Assembly (NCBI GenBank): GCA_022448005.1
Contig: JAKUTK010000035.1
Location: 1 to 52,655, forward strand
Length of the DNA stretch: 52,655 nucleotides
Source: Pseudomonas sp.
GTDB lineage: Bacteria; Pseudomonadota; Gammaproteobacteria; Pseudomonadales; Pseudomonadaceae
Direction: 5' to 3'
Part shown: positions 26,119 to 35,748 of the stretch, piece by piece
Position numbering within the stretch: position 1 is the first letter of the stretch
Layout of the letters: every line of letters begins with the position of its first letter
Made by a program: the position numbers and the translations under genes
The notes under the pieces: generated by a model
What the model was told of the DNA's origin: nothing
The model's input: only the letters and a program-made list of their open reading frames with translations
The model's database searches: none

Positions 26119-27902
26119 GGCGACTCCTTGGAGGGCAAATCCTGAGGGAACAATGCCTGGACAGTTGTGCCCTGGCCGGGATGGCTAAACACGATAACTT
26201 GGCCACCGAGCGTCAGGCCACGCTCATGCAGACCGGACAGCCCCAGCGAGCGACCCGCCGCTTGACGCGGGTCGAAGCCTTGGCCGTTATCGTGGATTTC
26301 CAGCAAAAAACTGCCTTCGCGCAGCTGGAGCGTGATCGTGATCCGGCTTGCCAGTGCATGGCGGGCCACGTTGGTCAGCGCTTCCTGGGCGACCCGGAAG
26401 GCGGCCGTGGCCCGCGTGTCGTCCAGTTCCACCTTTTGGCATGGCAGGTCGAGGGCGCAACTCAGCCCGGTGTTACGCTGGAACTGATCGACTAGCCATT
26501 CCAGCGCGGCGACTAGGCCCATGTTCAATGCAGCTGGCCGCAGCTGCGTGGCCAGGTCGCGAACCACCTGGATGGTGCCGTCGCACAGCTGCATGAGACG
26601 CTCCACGGGGGCGATCAGACCCGGCTCCCGGGTTCCAAATTGCAGGCGCAGCATCGAAATGCCCATGCGCAATGCGGTCAGGTGCTGACCGAGTTCGTCA
26701 TGGATTTCCCGCGCGATCAGTTTGCGCTCTTCCTCGCGGGCATTTTCACGGCGGCTGGCCAGATCTCGGAGCCGAGCATGAGAGGCCTCGAGATCACGTT
26801 CGGTGGCGCGTATGCCGGTGATGTCCCGGCTGATGGCAATGACGCTGCGTATGCGCGCCTCGGCGTCGAGTTCCGGCACTAGGCGCACCAACAGGTGCCG
26901 AGGCGCTCGTTCGGCTCCGGGTTGCCCATGAATGAACTCACGCTCCATGCTTTCGCCGGTCTCGACGGCATGGCTGACCAGCGCCGCAAACTCCGTGTGT
27001 TGCTGACGGTCGAGGCCGAAAGTTTGTTCTGCCGGCAGCTCGATCCTTCCGGCGTGCTGATACGGGACCAGCCGTCGCAATGTGGGGTTGGCGTACAACA
27101 ATTGGCACTCGGGCGTGAACCTGCCGATACCATCCGGCGCGTTTTCGACCAGCGTCCGGAAGCGTCGCTCGCTCTCGATGAGGCTGGCTTCTCTCATCAA
27201 CCGCTCACTGATGTCCTCGATTCTGAGCAGCGCATAGCTACTATCGAAAAACTGAAGCGGCTGAAAGGTAAGCGCCAGTGTCAGCCGACTGCCGTCGTGT
27301 CTGCTGGTCAGGTTCATCGAGAACCGGCGCTGGCTCGCGAGCTGCTCCCAGAGATAGTCCGGCGCGTGCTCGCGCCATGGCTCGATGACTCTGTTAAGGG
27401 GCAGTTCGAGTAGCTGGTCCAGTGACTGCCCCAGCAGGCGGCAGGCGGCACCATTGGCGAAACGCAGGCAGGTCTGTCGATCTATCAGCAGCATGCCGTC
27501 CTGTAACTGATCCAGCGGCAGGCTGGCGATCTGCTCGACCGGTGGCGCCGGCAGCCGCAGGCGCAGCAGATAGCAGGCCGACTCCGGTGAGGGGATCATG
27601 CTCAGAAATTGATGTACCCAGCGAAACCCGTCGCCATCCCGGTAGCGGGCACTTGCGAGCTCCTGCTCCTCGGCCTCTCGGTGCATTGCGATGGCCGACA
27701 GCAGCGCCGGGCAGTCTTCCGGATGCAACACGGCGGCGAGGTTGCTGGGCGGGCTGGCGGCCGTAGCGATGAGGCGTTGGGCTGCCGGGTTGAGGTGCAG
27801 CAGGCTGCCGTCAGCCCCTACCACCAGCAGCGGATCGGGCGCGTGCTGGAAGACGTGCCGCAAGATCGCAGTATCGGCCAGCGACAGGTTCGGTAACGGC
27901 AT
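26115..27902 (-). CDS. Soluble PAS-containing sensor histidine kinase (HisKA_3)
   Basis: A 595-residue kinase without membrane segments, so it senses an internal signal. The ATG at 27902 is chosen because the PAS-like sequence ADTAILRHVFQHAPDPLLVVG begins right after it; the Shine-Dalgarno GGGAGG is unusually close (1 base). Three PAS-like regions follow at about 8-130, 140-255 and 260-385 (DGMLLIDRQTCLRFANGAA; RFRTLVENAPDGIGRF). The HisKA_3 domain has the phospho-His401 in REIHDELGQHLTALRMG, and the ATPase domain has EALTNVARHALAS and DNGQGFDPRQAAG. It is partner to the downstream NarL-type regulator. It starts 22 bases after rlmI and may be co-transcribed with it. Confidence 0.9.
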   Translation of the reverse strand: MPLPNLSLADTAILRHVFQHAPDPLLVVGADGSLLHLNPAAQRLIATAASPPSNLAAVLHPEDCPALLSAIAMHREAEEQELASARYRDGDGFRWVHQFLSMIPSPESACYLLRLRLPAPPVEQIASLPLDQLQDGMLLIDRQTCLRFANGAACRLLGQSLDQLLELPLNRVIEPWREHAPDYLWEQLASQRRFSMNLTSRHDGSRLTLALTFQPLQFFDSSYALLRIEDISERLMREASLIESERRFRTLVENAPDGIGRFTPECQLLYANPTLRRLVPYQHAGRIELPAEQTFGLDRQQHTEFAALVSHAVETGESMEREFIHGQPGAERAPRHLLVRLVPELDAEARIRSVIAISRDITGIRATERDLEASHARLRDLASRRENAREEERKLIAREIHDELGQHLTALRMGISMLRLQFGTREPGLIAPVERLMQLCDGTIQVVRDLATQLRPAALNMGLVAALEWLVDQFQRNTGLSCALDLPCQKVELDDTRATAAFRVAQEALTNVARHALASRITITLQLREGSFLLEIHDNGQGFDPRQAAGRSLGLSGLHERGLTLGGQVIVFSHPGQGTTVQALFPQDLPSKESP

Positions 27903-27924
27903 GCCTCCCACAGGACGTACTCGC

Positions 27925-29121
27925 TCAGCTATTCGGCAGAATGCGACAGGTGATGCTCTTGATATAGCGCGTCTCGGGAATCGCCGGATGCACGGGATGA
28001 TCCGGGCCTTGGCTGCCACGCTCAAGCAGCTGGATGTTCCGATCCAGATGCCGCGCACTGCCGAGCAGGATGTTCTGCAGGTTGTCTTCTTCCAGGTGCA
28101 TGGAGCAGCTGGCGCTGACCAGGATGCCGTCCTTGTTCAGTAGCCGCATGGCGGCTTCGTTCAGGCGGCGGTAGGCGGCTTCGCCGTTCTTGATGTCCTT
28201 CTTGCGCTTGATGAACGCGGGCGGATCAGTGATGACCACATCGAAGCGCTCTTCGGCGTTTTTCAGCTCCCGCATCGCGTCGAAGGCATCGCCCTCGACG
28301 CAGGTCATCTTCTCGGCTACGCCGTTGAGCGCGGCATTGCGCTCGACGCCGTCCAGGGCGAAGGCTGAAGCGTCGACGCAGAACACTTCACTGGCGCCGA
28401 AGGCCGCGGCCTGCACGCCCCAGCCGCCGATGTAGCTGAACAGGTCCAGAACGCGCCTGCCCTTCACGTAGGGCGCCAGTCGCGCGCGGTTCATGCGGTG
28501 ATCGTAGAACCAGCCGGTCTTCTGACCTTGCAGCACTGGCGCTTCGAACTTTACGCCGTTTTCTTCCAGCGCGACCCATTCAGGGACCACGCCGAACGCG
28601 GTGTCGACGTAGCGCTCAAGGCCTTCGGCATCGCGGGCACTGGAGTCGTTTTTCCACAGCACGCCGCGGGGCTTGAGGACCTGGACCAGGGCTTCGAGCA
28701 CGGCATCCTTGTTGCGCTCCATGGTGGCGGAGGCAAGCTGCACCACCAAGTGGTCGTGGAAGCGATCCACTACCAGGCCCGGCAGCAGGTCCGAGTCGCC
28801 GTAAATCAGGCGGTAGCACGGTTGATCGAACAGGCGATCGCGCAGCGACAGAGCGACCTGAATGCGATGCACCAGCAATGATTTGTCCAGGCTGTGCTTG
28901 AGGTCGCGAGACAGCAGGCGCGCACAGATGAGGTTGTTCGGCGAGACGCCGACGATGCCCAGTGGCTTGCCACCCGCCGCTTCGAGGATGGCTTGATCAC
29001 CGGCCGCAAAACCACTCAGCGGTGTGGCAGCGGTATCCACCTCGTTGCTGTAGACCCACAGATGGCCGGCGCGCAGGCGGCGGTCGGCGTTGGCTTTGAG
29101 GCGCAGGCTGGGCAGGCTCAT
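27925..29121 (-). CDS. rlmI: 23S rRNA (cytosine-1962-C5) methyltransferase RlmI
   Basis: A 398-residue SAM-dependent methyltransferase, about the size of E. coli RlmI. An N-terminal PUA domain (LRLKANADRRLRAGHLWVYSNEV) recognises RNA. The Rossmann fold begins with VLDLFSYIGGWGVQAAAFGA near residue 223, then DPPAFIKRKKDIKNGEAAYR, the motif IV Asp-Pro-Pro, and LVSASCSMHL with the likely catalytic Cys. The C-terminus is ETRYIKSITCRIL, typical of the family. The ATG at 29121 fits the family N-terminus. It modifies 23S rRNA in the large subunit. Confidence 0.93.
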   Translation of the reverse strand: MSLPSLRLKANADRRLRAGHLWVYSNEVDTAATPLSGFAAGDQAILEAAGGKPLGIVGVSPNNLICARLLSRDLKHSLDKSLLVHRIQVALSLRDRLFDQPCYRLIYGDSDLLPGLVVDRFHDHLVVQLASATMERNKDAVLEALVQVLKPRGVLWKNDSSARDAEGLERYVDTAFGVVPEWVALEENGVKFEAPVLQGQKTGWFYDHRMNRARLAPYVKGRRVLDLFSYIGGWGVQAAAFGASEVFCVDASAFALDGVERNAALNGVAEKMTCVEGDAFDAMRELKNAEERFDVVITDPPAFIKRKKDIKNGEAAYRRLNEAAMRLLNKDGILVSASCSMHLEEDNLQNILLGSARHLDRNIQLLERGSQGPDHPVHPAIPETRYIKSITCRILPNS

Positions 29122-29300
29122 CGGGAGGGCTCCGGGAAAAGGGCGCGATTATAGGCCAGAGGGCTGACAAAAGCGCTGGCTGGTTGAGCGCTGGGCGATG
29201 GCCGAGGCTGGACGAACAGGCGTTGGAAAGGGTTCCTATGCAGAGGGTCGCCGGCGATTGGCTGCACCCTCGGTTTCAACGAGCACCGAATCCGTTTTTC

Positions 29301-29326
29301 GGTGGATCGATGAAGCGCGATCCACC
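29301..29326. repeat. 9-bp inverted repeat of intergenic repeat type
   Basis: GGTGGATCG and CGATCCACC flank an 8-base loop, followed by CTAC. On the minus strand it reads GTAGGGTGGATCG, an intergenic palindrome style I associate with P. stutzeri and P. mendocina genomes. It is directly next to the heptanucleotide tandem repeat. Confidence 0.5.
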
Positions 29327-29333
29327 CTACATT

Positions 29334-29379
29334 CAGCCACCAGCCACCAGCCACCAGCCACCAGCCGCCAGCCACCAGC
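29334..29379. repeat. Heptanucleotide tandem repeat (CAGCCAC)n
   Basis: Six units of CAGCCAC and a partial seventh run in tandem; the fifth is CAGCCGC. The array ends 6 bases before the stop codon of the PfpI-type gene and is non-coding on present reading. The length suggests slippage-prone DNA. Confidence 0.85.
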
Positions 29380-29385
29380 TTCCCG

Positions 29386-29925
29386 TCAGGCCGCGAGGGC
29401 TTTGATCAGGGCTTCGCTGAACGCCGGGATATCGTCCGGCTTGCGGCTGCTGATGAGGTGTCCGTCGACCACGACCTCCTCGTCGACCCACTGGGCGCCG
29501 GCGTTCTTCAAATCGTCGGTCAGCGAGGGCCAGCTGGTCATGCGCTTGCCCTTGACCAGATCGGCCGAGACCAGCAACCAGGCACCATGACAGATTACGG
29601 CGATGGTCTTGTTTGCTCGCGCCGCGTCGCGGACCAGTTCCTGAGCCATCTCGTCGGTGCGGATGGTGTCGGAATTCACCACACCACCGGGAAGCAGTAC
29701 GGCGTCATAGTCTTCCATGTGAACAGTGTCGAAGGTCTTGTCGACGTGAAATTTGGTGGCGGGTGTGGTGTGGTTCCAGCCGGTAACTTCGCCATTCGAT
29801 GAGGAGATAATCTCGGCGGTCGCACCGGCTTCTTCCAGCGCCTCCTTTGGCCCGGTCAGCTCGACCTGCTCGAAACCGTCGGTCACCAGGATCGCGATGC
29901 GTTTGCCTTTCAGGGTGTTAGCCAT
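29386..29925 (-). CDS. pfpI: PfpI/DJ-1 family protein (protease/deglycase-like)
   Basis: A 179-residue class I glutamine-amidotransferase-like protein. The nucleophile elbow is TIAVICHGAWLLVSADLVKG, with Cys followed by His, as in PfpI and YhbO. Other family motifs are IAILVTDGFEQVELTGPKEAL at the N-terminus and YDAVLLPGGVVNSDTIR. The family includes proteases, chaperones and glyoxal/protein deglycases involved in stress protection; the exact activity is not set by sequence. The start at 29925 has GGGAGG 7 bases upstream. From memory a pfpI gene lies at this place in P. aeruginosa also (near mutM). Confidence 0.9.
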   Translation of the reverse strand: MANTLKGKRIAILVTDGFEQVELTGPKEALEEAGATAEIISSSNGEVTGWNHTTPATKFHVDKTFDTVHMEDYDAVLLPGGVVNSDTIRTDEMAQELVRDAARANKTIAVICHGAWLLVSADLVKGKRMTSWPSLTDDLKNAGAQWVDEEVVVDGHLISSRKPDDIPAFSEALIKALAA

Positions 29926-30042
29926 TTCGTTTCCTCCCGTCGATTTTGCATGATGGTCTACTTGAATCCGACCATGAACTCGGCCAAAGTTCGCGCTCTT
30001 TATTTAATGGCTTTTTGCTAGTCATCGGGCCGGGCCGTCACC

Positions 30043-30906
30043 ATGTCTATCGAACTCACCGACGAGCAGATTCGCAGCGTGCTGCAAGGAATCAGCGTTC
30101 CCCCGCAGCCGCAGATCATGGTCGATCTGCAGATGGAGCAGGTGATGCCGGAGCCTGATCTGCGCGCCATTGCTCGGTTGATCAGTCAGGATCCGGGCCT
30201 CTCCGGTGCGTTGCTGAAGACCGTCAACTCGCCCTTTTTTGGCATCGCCAACCGAATCGCGTCGATCCAGCAGGCCGTCAACCTGCTGGGCTGCAACTCG
30301 GTGGTCAATCTGATCAATGCGCAGTCGATCCGAGGCGAGCTGACCGATGCAGCCATTGTCACGCTTAACCGGTTCTGGGATTCAGCGCAGGACGTAGCCA
30401 GTACCTGCTTCGCTCTCGCCAAGCGCATCGGCTATCGAGCACCGGACGAGGCTTACACCCTTGGTCTGTTCCACAACTGTGGCATCCCGTTGATGGTCGG
30501 TCGTTTCCCCGGCTACATGGTGGTTCTTGAGGAGGCCTACGCCAGTGTCGACGTCGAAACGCGTGTTACTGACATCGAGAATCGCGAACTAAACACCAAT
30601 CACGCCGTGGTCGGCTATTATGTGGCGCGCTCTTGGAAGCTGCCGCAACCGCTCTGCGAAACCATTGCCAATCACCACAATGCGCTGGCTTTGTTCAATG
30701 ACGAGTGGAGCGATCCGCAGGTCAAGACACTGCTGGCGATCCTGAAGATGGCCGAACATATCTGTGCCTGCCATCGTGTTCTTGGCGAGCAGGCGGCGGA
30801 TCATGAGTGGGATACCGTCTCGCAGCTTGTTCTGGAATATGTAGGCCTGTCGGACTACGACTTCGAATGCCAGCGCGATAGCATTCGTGAGCTGGGCGTC
30901 GGCTGA
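30043..30906 (+). CDS. HDOD domain protein
   Basis: A 287-residue protein of the HDOD family, related to HD phosphohydrolases but with degenerate metal ligands. The N-terminus reads LTDEQIRSVLQGISVPPQPQ, followed by LRAIARLISQDPGLSGALLKTVNSPFFG, the characteristic segment, then IASIQQAVNLLGCNSVVNLI and LGLFHNCGIPLMV near residue 140. The expected second-half motif appears as LCETIANHHNALALF. HDOD proteins act in regulation of signalling (cyclic di-GMP, chemotaxis, competence), often by protein contact. No GGDEF or EAL domain is fused. It is a single gene between pfpI (divergent) and mutM. Confidence 0.88.
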   Translation: MSIELTDEQIRSVLQGISVPPQPQIMVDLQMEQVMPEPDLRAIARLISQDPGLSGALLKTVNSPFFGIANRIASIQQAVNLLGCNSVVNLINAQSIRGELTDAAIVTLNRFWDSAQDVASTCFALAKRIGYRAPDEAYTLGLFHNCGIPLMVGRFPGYMVVLEEAYASVDVETRVTDIENRELNTNHAVVGYYVARSWKLPQPLCETIANHHNALALFNDEWSDPQVKTLLAILKMAEHICACHRVLGEQAADHEWDTVSQLVLEYVGLSDYDFECQRDSIRELGVG

Positions 30907-30962
30907 CTCGGCCGCGCGTTAGCTGCTAAGGTCGTCATCCGTTCCACACTGCATATTCTCTG

Positions 30963-31775
30963 ATGCCAGAACTCCCAGAAGTTGAAACCACCCGTAGAGG
31001 TATCGCGCCGCACCTGATCGGCCAGCGTGTCAGCCAGGTCATCGTGCGCGAGCGGCGGCTGCGCTGGCCGATTCCCGACGATATCGATGTGCGGCTGTCT
31101 GGGCAGCGCATTGAGGGCGTTGAGCGGCGCGCCAAATACCTGTTGATCAAGGCTGAAGTGGGCACGCTCATCGCGCATCTGGGCATGTCCGGCAGCCTGC
31201 GGCTGGTACCGGCTGATCTTCCGGTGGGCAAGCACGAGCATGTCGACATCGTGCTGGAATCCGGAATGGCGTTGCGCTACACCGACCCGCGCCGCTTCGG
31301 CGCCCTGCTGTGGAGCGATGATCCGCTGAGCCACGTGCTGTTCGCCAGTCTGGGGCCGGAACCGCTGAGTGATGCGTTCGATGGCGGGCGTCTGTACCAG
31401 ATGTCGCGGGGACGCAGCATGGCGATCAAACCCTTCATCATGGATAACGCGGTGGTTGTCGGTGTTGGCAATATTTATGCGAGCGAGGCGCTGTTCGCTG
31501 CCGGAATCGATCCGCGGCGTGCAGCCGGCGCAGTGTCACGGGCGCGCTACATGAAGCTGGCCGTGGAGATCAAGCGGATCCTGGCCTATGCCATCGAGCG
31601 CGGCGGCACCACGCTGCGCGATTTCGTCGGTGGCGACGGCAAGCCGGGTTACTTCCAGCAAGAGCTGTTCGTTTATGGGCGGGGCGGTGATTTTTGCAAA
31701 ACCTGTGGCTCGACCCTGCGGGAAATCCGCCTCGGCCAGCGGGCCAGCGTTTATTGCGGACGCTGCCAGCGATGA
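30963..31775 (+). CDS. mutM: Formamidopyrimidine-DNA glycosylase
   Basis: MutM (Fpg) removes 8-oxoguanine and formamidopyrimidines from oxidised DNA and cleaves the abasic site. The 270-residue protein begins [20 protein letters not shown] with the catalytic Pro1 and Glu2 after Met removal. The C-terminal zinc finger has [24 protein letters not shown] with four Cys. Lys in the beta-turn region (near residue 58, RAKYLLIK) is also visible. The start is fixed by the catalytic N-terminus, although the Shine-Dalgarno is weak. It lies 56 bases after the HDOD gene and may share its transcript. Confidence 0.97.
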   Translation: MPELPEVETTRRGIAPHLIGQRVSQVIVRERRLRWPIPDDIDVRLSGQRIEGVERRAKYLLIKAEVGTLIAHLGMSGSLRLVPADLPVGKHEHVDIVLESGMALRYTDPRRFGALLWSDDPLSHVLFASLGPEPLSDAFDGGRLYQMSRGRSMAIKPFIMDNAVVVGVGNIYASEALFAAGIDPRRAAGAVSRARYMKLAVEIKRILAYAIERGGTTLRDFVGGDGKPGYFQQELFVYGRGGDFCKTCGSTLREIRLGQRASVYCGRCQR

Positions 31776-31890
31776 TCTCGCCTGAGTGCGCAGGCGTTGA
31801 CGTTGTTCACGATCAATAACCAACGGCCGCTGCTATAGTGGCCAACACTACAATTACCTGCCTCGTATCGCCCAGCTGAAGGACCACACC

Positions 31891-32232
31891 ATGAATCTGT
31901 TTCGCTCCACTGCTGTTGTCTTGGCCCTGACCACCGGTCTGCTGACGATGCCCGTGCAGGCGCAATCGGTACAGCAGAACGCCAGCGGCGATCCGATGTA
32001 CACCGTCGAAGCCCCCAAAGCCTTTTCCATCGTTGGCGATCTGCTGATTGCCCGTCCGTTGCTGATCGCAGCCACCGCCATTGGCGCAGGCCTGTTCGTG
32101 GTCAGCTTGCCGTTCAGCGCCATGGGCGGCGGCATCAAGGAGGCGGGGCATGCGCTGGTTGTTGAACCAGGCGCCGCGGCCTTTGCTCGCTGCCTGGGCT
32201 GCACCCGCGTCGGCTATAACCGCCAGGATTGA
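31891..32232 (+). CDS. Small exported/membrane protein of unknown function
   Basis: A 113-residue protein with an N-terminal signal peptide ([20 protein letters not shown], cleavage about VQA-QS). A second hydrophobic helix follows at about 50-75 ([21 protein letters not shown]), so the mature protein is likely inserted in or attached to the membrane. A C-terminal [13 protein letters not shown] segment holds two Cys with CxxC spacing. The ATG at 31891 has GAAGGA 7 bases upstream. Similar small proteins occur in other pseudomonads, sometimes called multidrug transporters without basis. I cannot assign a function. A terminator hairpin follows at 32246. Confidence 0.75.
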   Translation: MNLFRSTAVVLALTTGLLTMPVQAQSVQQNASGDPMYTVEAPKAFSIVGDLLIARPLLIAATAIGAGLFVVSLPFSAMGGGIKEAGHALVVEPGAAAFARCLGCTRVGYNRQD

Positions 32233-32245
32233 TCCGCGGCCACAC

Positions 32246-32278
32246 AGCAGGTCGGAACCCTCATCGACCTGCTTCTTT
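32246..32278 (+). terminator. Terminator after the small exported protein
   Basis: A 9-bp stem AGCAGGTCG / CGACCTGCT with a 10-base loop, followed by TCTTT. It lies 14 bases after the stop at 32232. Confidence 0.7.
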
Positions 32279-32570
32279 CACGGCTTCGCCGCTTGATGCG
32301 CGCGGAGCCGTGTCGTTTCCGATAAGGCGATTCGCCCCTTGATCGCTGCAGCCGGGCTGCGGTCATCGATATGCGCATGGGCAGCCTTACCCAAGCCGCG
32401 CCTAGCGACGTTGGTTAAGGCACCCTTCGGATTTGCTGCGGTGTACTCGTAGCCGTGCGCAGACCATCTTCAACGTCATAGACGTTAACGGACGGACGAA
32501 GGGTTTGCGGAGCGATCGAGAAGTATCTGGCTGACCCCGCCGCTCTGGTGAGGTCGCGCTCGGGAGCCGA
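32279..32570. other. Intergenic region with inverted repeats, no gene seen
   Basis: About 290 bp between the terminator and the ferredoxin stop. It holds CACGGCT / AGCCGTG (32279-32285 and 32306-32312), a long-range pair ACCCTTCG / CGAAGGGT (32422-32429 and 32497-32504), and a small hairpin AACGT-CATAG-ACGTT inside the latter. I see no tRNA-like fold and no open frame worth calling. A small RNA is possible but unproven. Confidence 0.35.
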
Positions 32571-32915
<345 letters not shown>

Positions 32916-32961
32916 TCACCCTTTTGTCGCTAAGTGTCCGCCGCGCAAAGGCTGGAGTGCT

Positions 32962-33531
<570 letters not shown>

Positions 33532-33549
33532 TCAGCACAACGAAGCCGT

Positions 33550-35145
33550 TCACGCATTTTTCGATCGTTCGGCCAATTGACTCGAGAGTTTCGCGGCGAG
33601 GCCGTATATGGATAACTGCGGATTGGCCCCGATGCTGGTGGGAAACAGCGAGCCGTCGTGGATCGACAGGTTTTCCAACTGGTGGTGCCGGCCAAGACTG
33701 TCGGTGACCGCCTGACGCGGGTCTTCGCCCATGGCGCAACCGCCCATCACGTGAGCACTGCCGAGCCGGGTGCGATATAGCTCGAGATTCAGCCCATCGA
33801 TCATCTGGCGTGCTTGCTTGAGGCTGGCCGCATGGCTGGCGTCGTTGTGCAGCGGCAGGACGGTTCTGGCGCCGGCGGCAAACTGGATTTCCGCCATGCT
33901 GTGGTAGGCCCGGCGGATGCCATCCCAGGTGTAGGGCGTCATTTGGTAGTCGAGTGTGGGCGTGCCGTCGCTGCGCAGCTGGACCTGGCCTTCGGCACTT
34001 TCCGGGTGGAAGCCGTCGCGCATCAACGCAATCATGGCGTTGGTATGCGGCAGCTGCTCCATGCGCAGGGCGTTATCGATACCGCCCCGGCCAAGTAGCG
34101 TTGCGGCCAGGGCCGGGTGGATGGGCGGCACTTCCAGCTTGTAGGACATGCGCCCGGCGATGCCGTCATCCCATTGGAACTGATCGGAATAGATCGACTG
34201 AGGCGCGCCGTAGAACGGGTTGATCACTTGCTCGAACTGGGCGGCAGAGAAATTCACCAGGTGCAGAAAGGTGCGTTTTCCGACGCGCTGGTGCGGGTCC
34301 GGCGCGTCCGAGCGCAACAGAATTGCCGGTGTGTTGATCCCGCCGCCGGCGAGGATGTAGTGGCGCGCACGCACCCGAATCTTGTGCCCGGTCGGCGCAA
34401 CGCTGCGCGCATCCATGGCGAGGCACTCCAGTGCGGTGACGCGCGACTTGTCCACGACCAGACGCTCGGCGCGAGCGAGGTAGAGCAGCTCGCCGCCAGC
34501 ATCCAGTGTGGCCGGGATGCTCGTCACCAGCATCGACTGCTTGGCATTGGTCGGGCAGCCCATGCCGCAATAGCCCAGATTCCAGCAGCCTCGCACGTTG
34601 CGCGGGATCACCGCCCAGCTGTAGCCGAGTGCGGCGCAGCCGTCGCGGATCACCTGATTGTTGGCGTTGGGTGGGAGCGGCCAGGGCTCGATACCCAGCC
34701 GCTGCTCCATGCGCTCGAACCAGGGCGCCATGCTCTGCTCGGACAGGTTCTTGACGGCGTGCTCGTCGGCCCAGTGCTCCAGTGTGGCGGTTGGCGTGCG
34801 GAAGCTCGACGTCCAATTCACCAGGGTCGAGCCGCCGACGGCGCGGCCCTGCAGAATGGTGATGGCGCCGTCCTTGCTGGTCCGTCCGATCGCCTCCTGG
34901 TAGAGCGAGGCGTAGGCGGCGGGTTCTTGCATGTCGAAGTCTTGGCTGCTGCGCAACGGGCCTTCCTCGATCAGCAGCACCTTGTACCCGGCCGCGCTGA
35001 GGAACTCGGCGCTGGTGGCGCCACCGGCCCCGCTGCCAACGATGGCGATGTCGGCATCGAGCGTAAGGTCGCGTTCGAGCTGCGAACCGTCATGGGTTTT
35101 CCAGCCTCGGGCTATACCTTCGGCAAAGGGGTCGGTAACAGGCAT
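33550..35145 (-). CDS. GMC-family FAD oxidoreductase
   Basis: A 531-residue flavoprotein of the glucose-methanol-choline family. The FAD-binding motif IAIVGSGAGGATSAEFL is near residue 34, followed by LIEEGPLRSS. The GMC phrase is GRAVGGSTLVNWTSSFRTP near 100. Three cysteines occur in GCWNLGYCGMGCPTNAKQS. Near the C-terminus are GSAHVMGGCAMGEDPRQAV and LSIHDGSLFPTSIGANPQLSI, with the active-site His region. The enzyme probably oxidises an alcohol or sugar using a quinone or cytochrome acceptor. It follows the Tat-leader gene by 42 bases in a set headed by the aldehyde dehydrogenase, so I infer alcohol to aldehyde to acid oxidation. Confidence 0.9.
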   Translation of the reverse strand: MPVTDPFAEGIARGWKTHDGSQLERDLTLDADIAIVGSGAGGATSAEFLSAAGYKVLLIEEGPLRSSQDFDMQEPAAYASLYQEAIGRTSKDGAITILQGRAVGGSTLVNWTSSFRTPTATLEHWADEHAVKNLSEQSMAPWFERMEQRLGIEPWPLPPNANNQVIRDGCAALGYSWAVIPRNVRGCWNLGYCGMGCPTNAKQSMLVTSIPATLDAGGELLYLARAERLVVDKSRVTALECLAMDARSVAPTGHKIRVRARHYILAGGGINTPAILLRSDAPDPHQRVGKRTFLHLVNFSAAQFEQVINPFYGAPQSIYSDQFQWDDGIAGRMSYKLEVPPIHPALAATLLGRGGIDNALRMEQLPHTNAMIALMRDGFHPESAEGQVQLRSDGTPTLDYQMTPYTWDGIRRAYHSMAEIQFAAGARTVLPLHNDASHAASLKQARQMIDGLNLELYRTRLGSAHVMGGCAMGEDPRQAVTDSLGRHHQLENLSIHDGSLFPTSIGANPQLSIYGLAAKLSSQLAERSKNA

Positions 35146-35187
35146 TGCGGATTCCTCAAGTCGGTCGAGCGGTCACTGCATTCACTG

Positions 35188-35724
35188 CTAGATAACCGGC
35201 GGGCCGGGGTAGCCGCAGTGACGCCAGGATTCCGGTCGGCCATACCAGGCCATCAGGATCATCTGCTGAAGTGAGGCATGACCCTGGCGCAATAATGCAA
35301 TCGGGCTGTTTTCCCATCGCTTTAGAAACGCCTGTATCTCGCCTTCCTGCGCCTGTTCCCAGGCGCCCCAGATGCCGGTCAGCGGGCCGCGGGTGAGCGG
35401 CAGGCTCAGCAGATCGAACAGCTGCGATACTTGTTTTGATACAGCGGGTGGCAGGTGGGCGAGTCCCTCATCGAGGCTCGTCAGGGTGCCCCGCACGGCG
35501 TCGGGCATGCTCGATGCCGGGACGGCGCCCTCCAGCAGGACTGGCGTCAGGCGCTGTAGCATCGGCAGGTCGCTGTCGCGCAACTGCGTGAAGCCTGCAG
35601 CAGACCGCTCGGCACGACAGCCGGACAAACTGCCGATCAGGCCAGCGCCGGCCAAGGCGGCGCTGCCAAACAGCCCGACCCTGAGAAGGCTGCGGCGGGA
35701 AAATGATCGCTCGGTACTGGTCAT
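35188..35724 (-). CDS. Tat-exported small protein linked to the GMC oxidoreductase
   Basis: A 178-residue protein from the ATG at 35724, preceded by GGTGA (8 bases). A GTG four codons earlier is possible. The N-terminus has a twin-arginine leader SFSRRSLLRVGLFGSAALAG, then LIGSLSGCRAE, where SGC could be a lipobox. The mature part contains LTPVLLEGAVPASSMPDAVR and WENSPIALLRQGHASLQQMI with YGRPESWRHCGYPGPPVI at the end. It looks like the small subunits (gluconate 2-dehydrogenase subunit 3 type) that accompany GMC dehydrogenases, but the match is weak. It lies between the aldehyde dehydrogenase (12 bases) and the GMC gene. Confidence 0.75.
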   Translation of the reverse strand: MTSTERSFSRRSLLRVGLFGSAALAGAGLIGSLSGCRAERSAAGFTQLRDSDLPMLQRLTPVLLEGAVPASSMPDAVRGTLTSLDEGLAHLPPAVSKQVSQLFDLLSLPLTRGPLTGIWGAWEQAQEGEIQAFLKRWENSPIALLRQGHASLQQMILMAWYGRPESWRHCGYPGPPVI

Positions 35725-35748
35725 TGTCGTTGTCACCGGCTGCGCTTT

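Noticed and set aside
29334-29379. CRISPR array
   Set aside because: The repeat unit is 7 bases with no spacers; it is a simple tandem repeat.
32233-32570. tRNA or transposon remnant
   Set aside because: No cloverleaf, no TTCGA-type T loop with matching acceptor stem, no transposase fragment and no flanking target duplication are visible.
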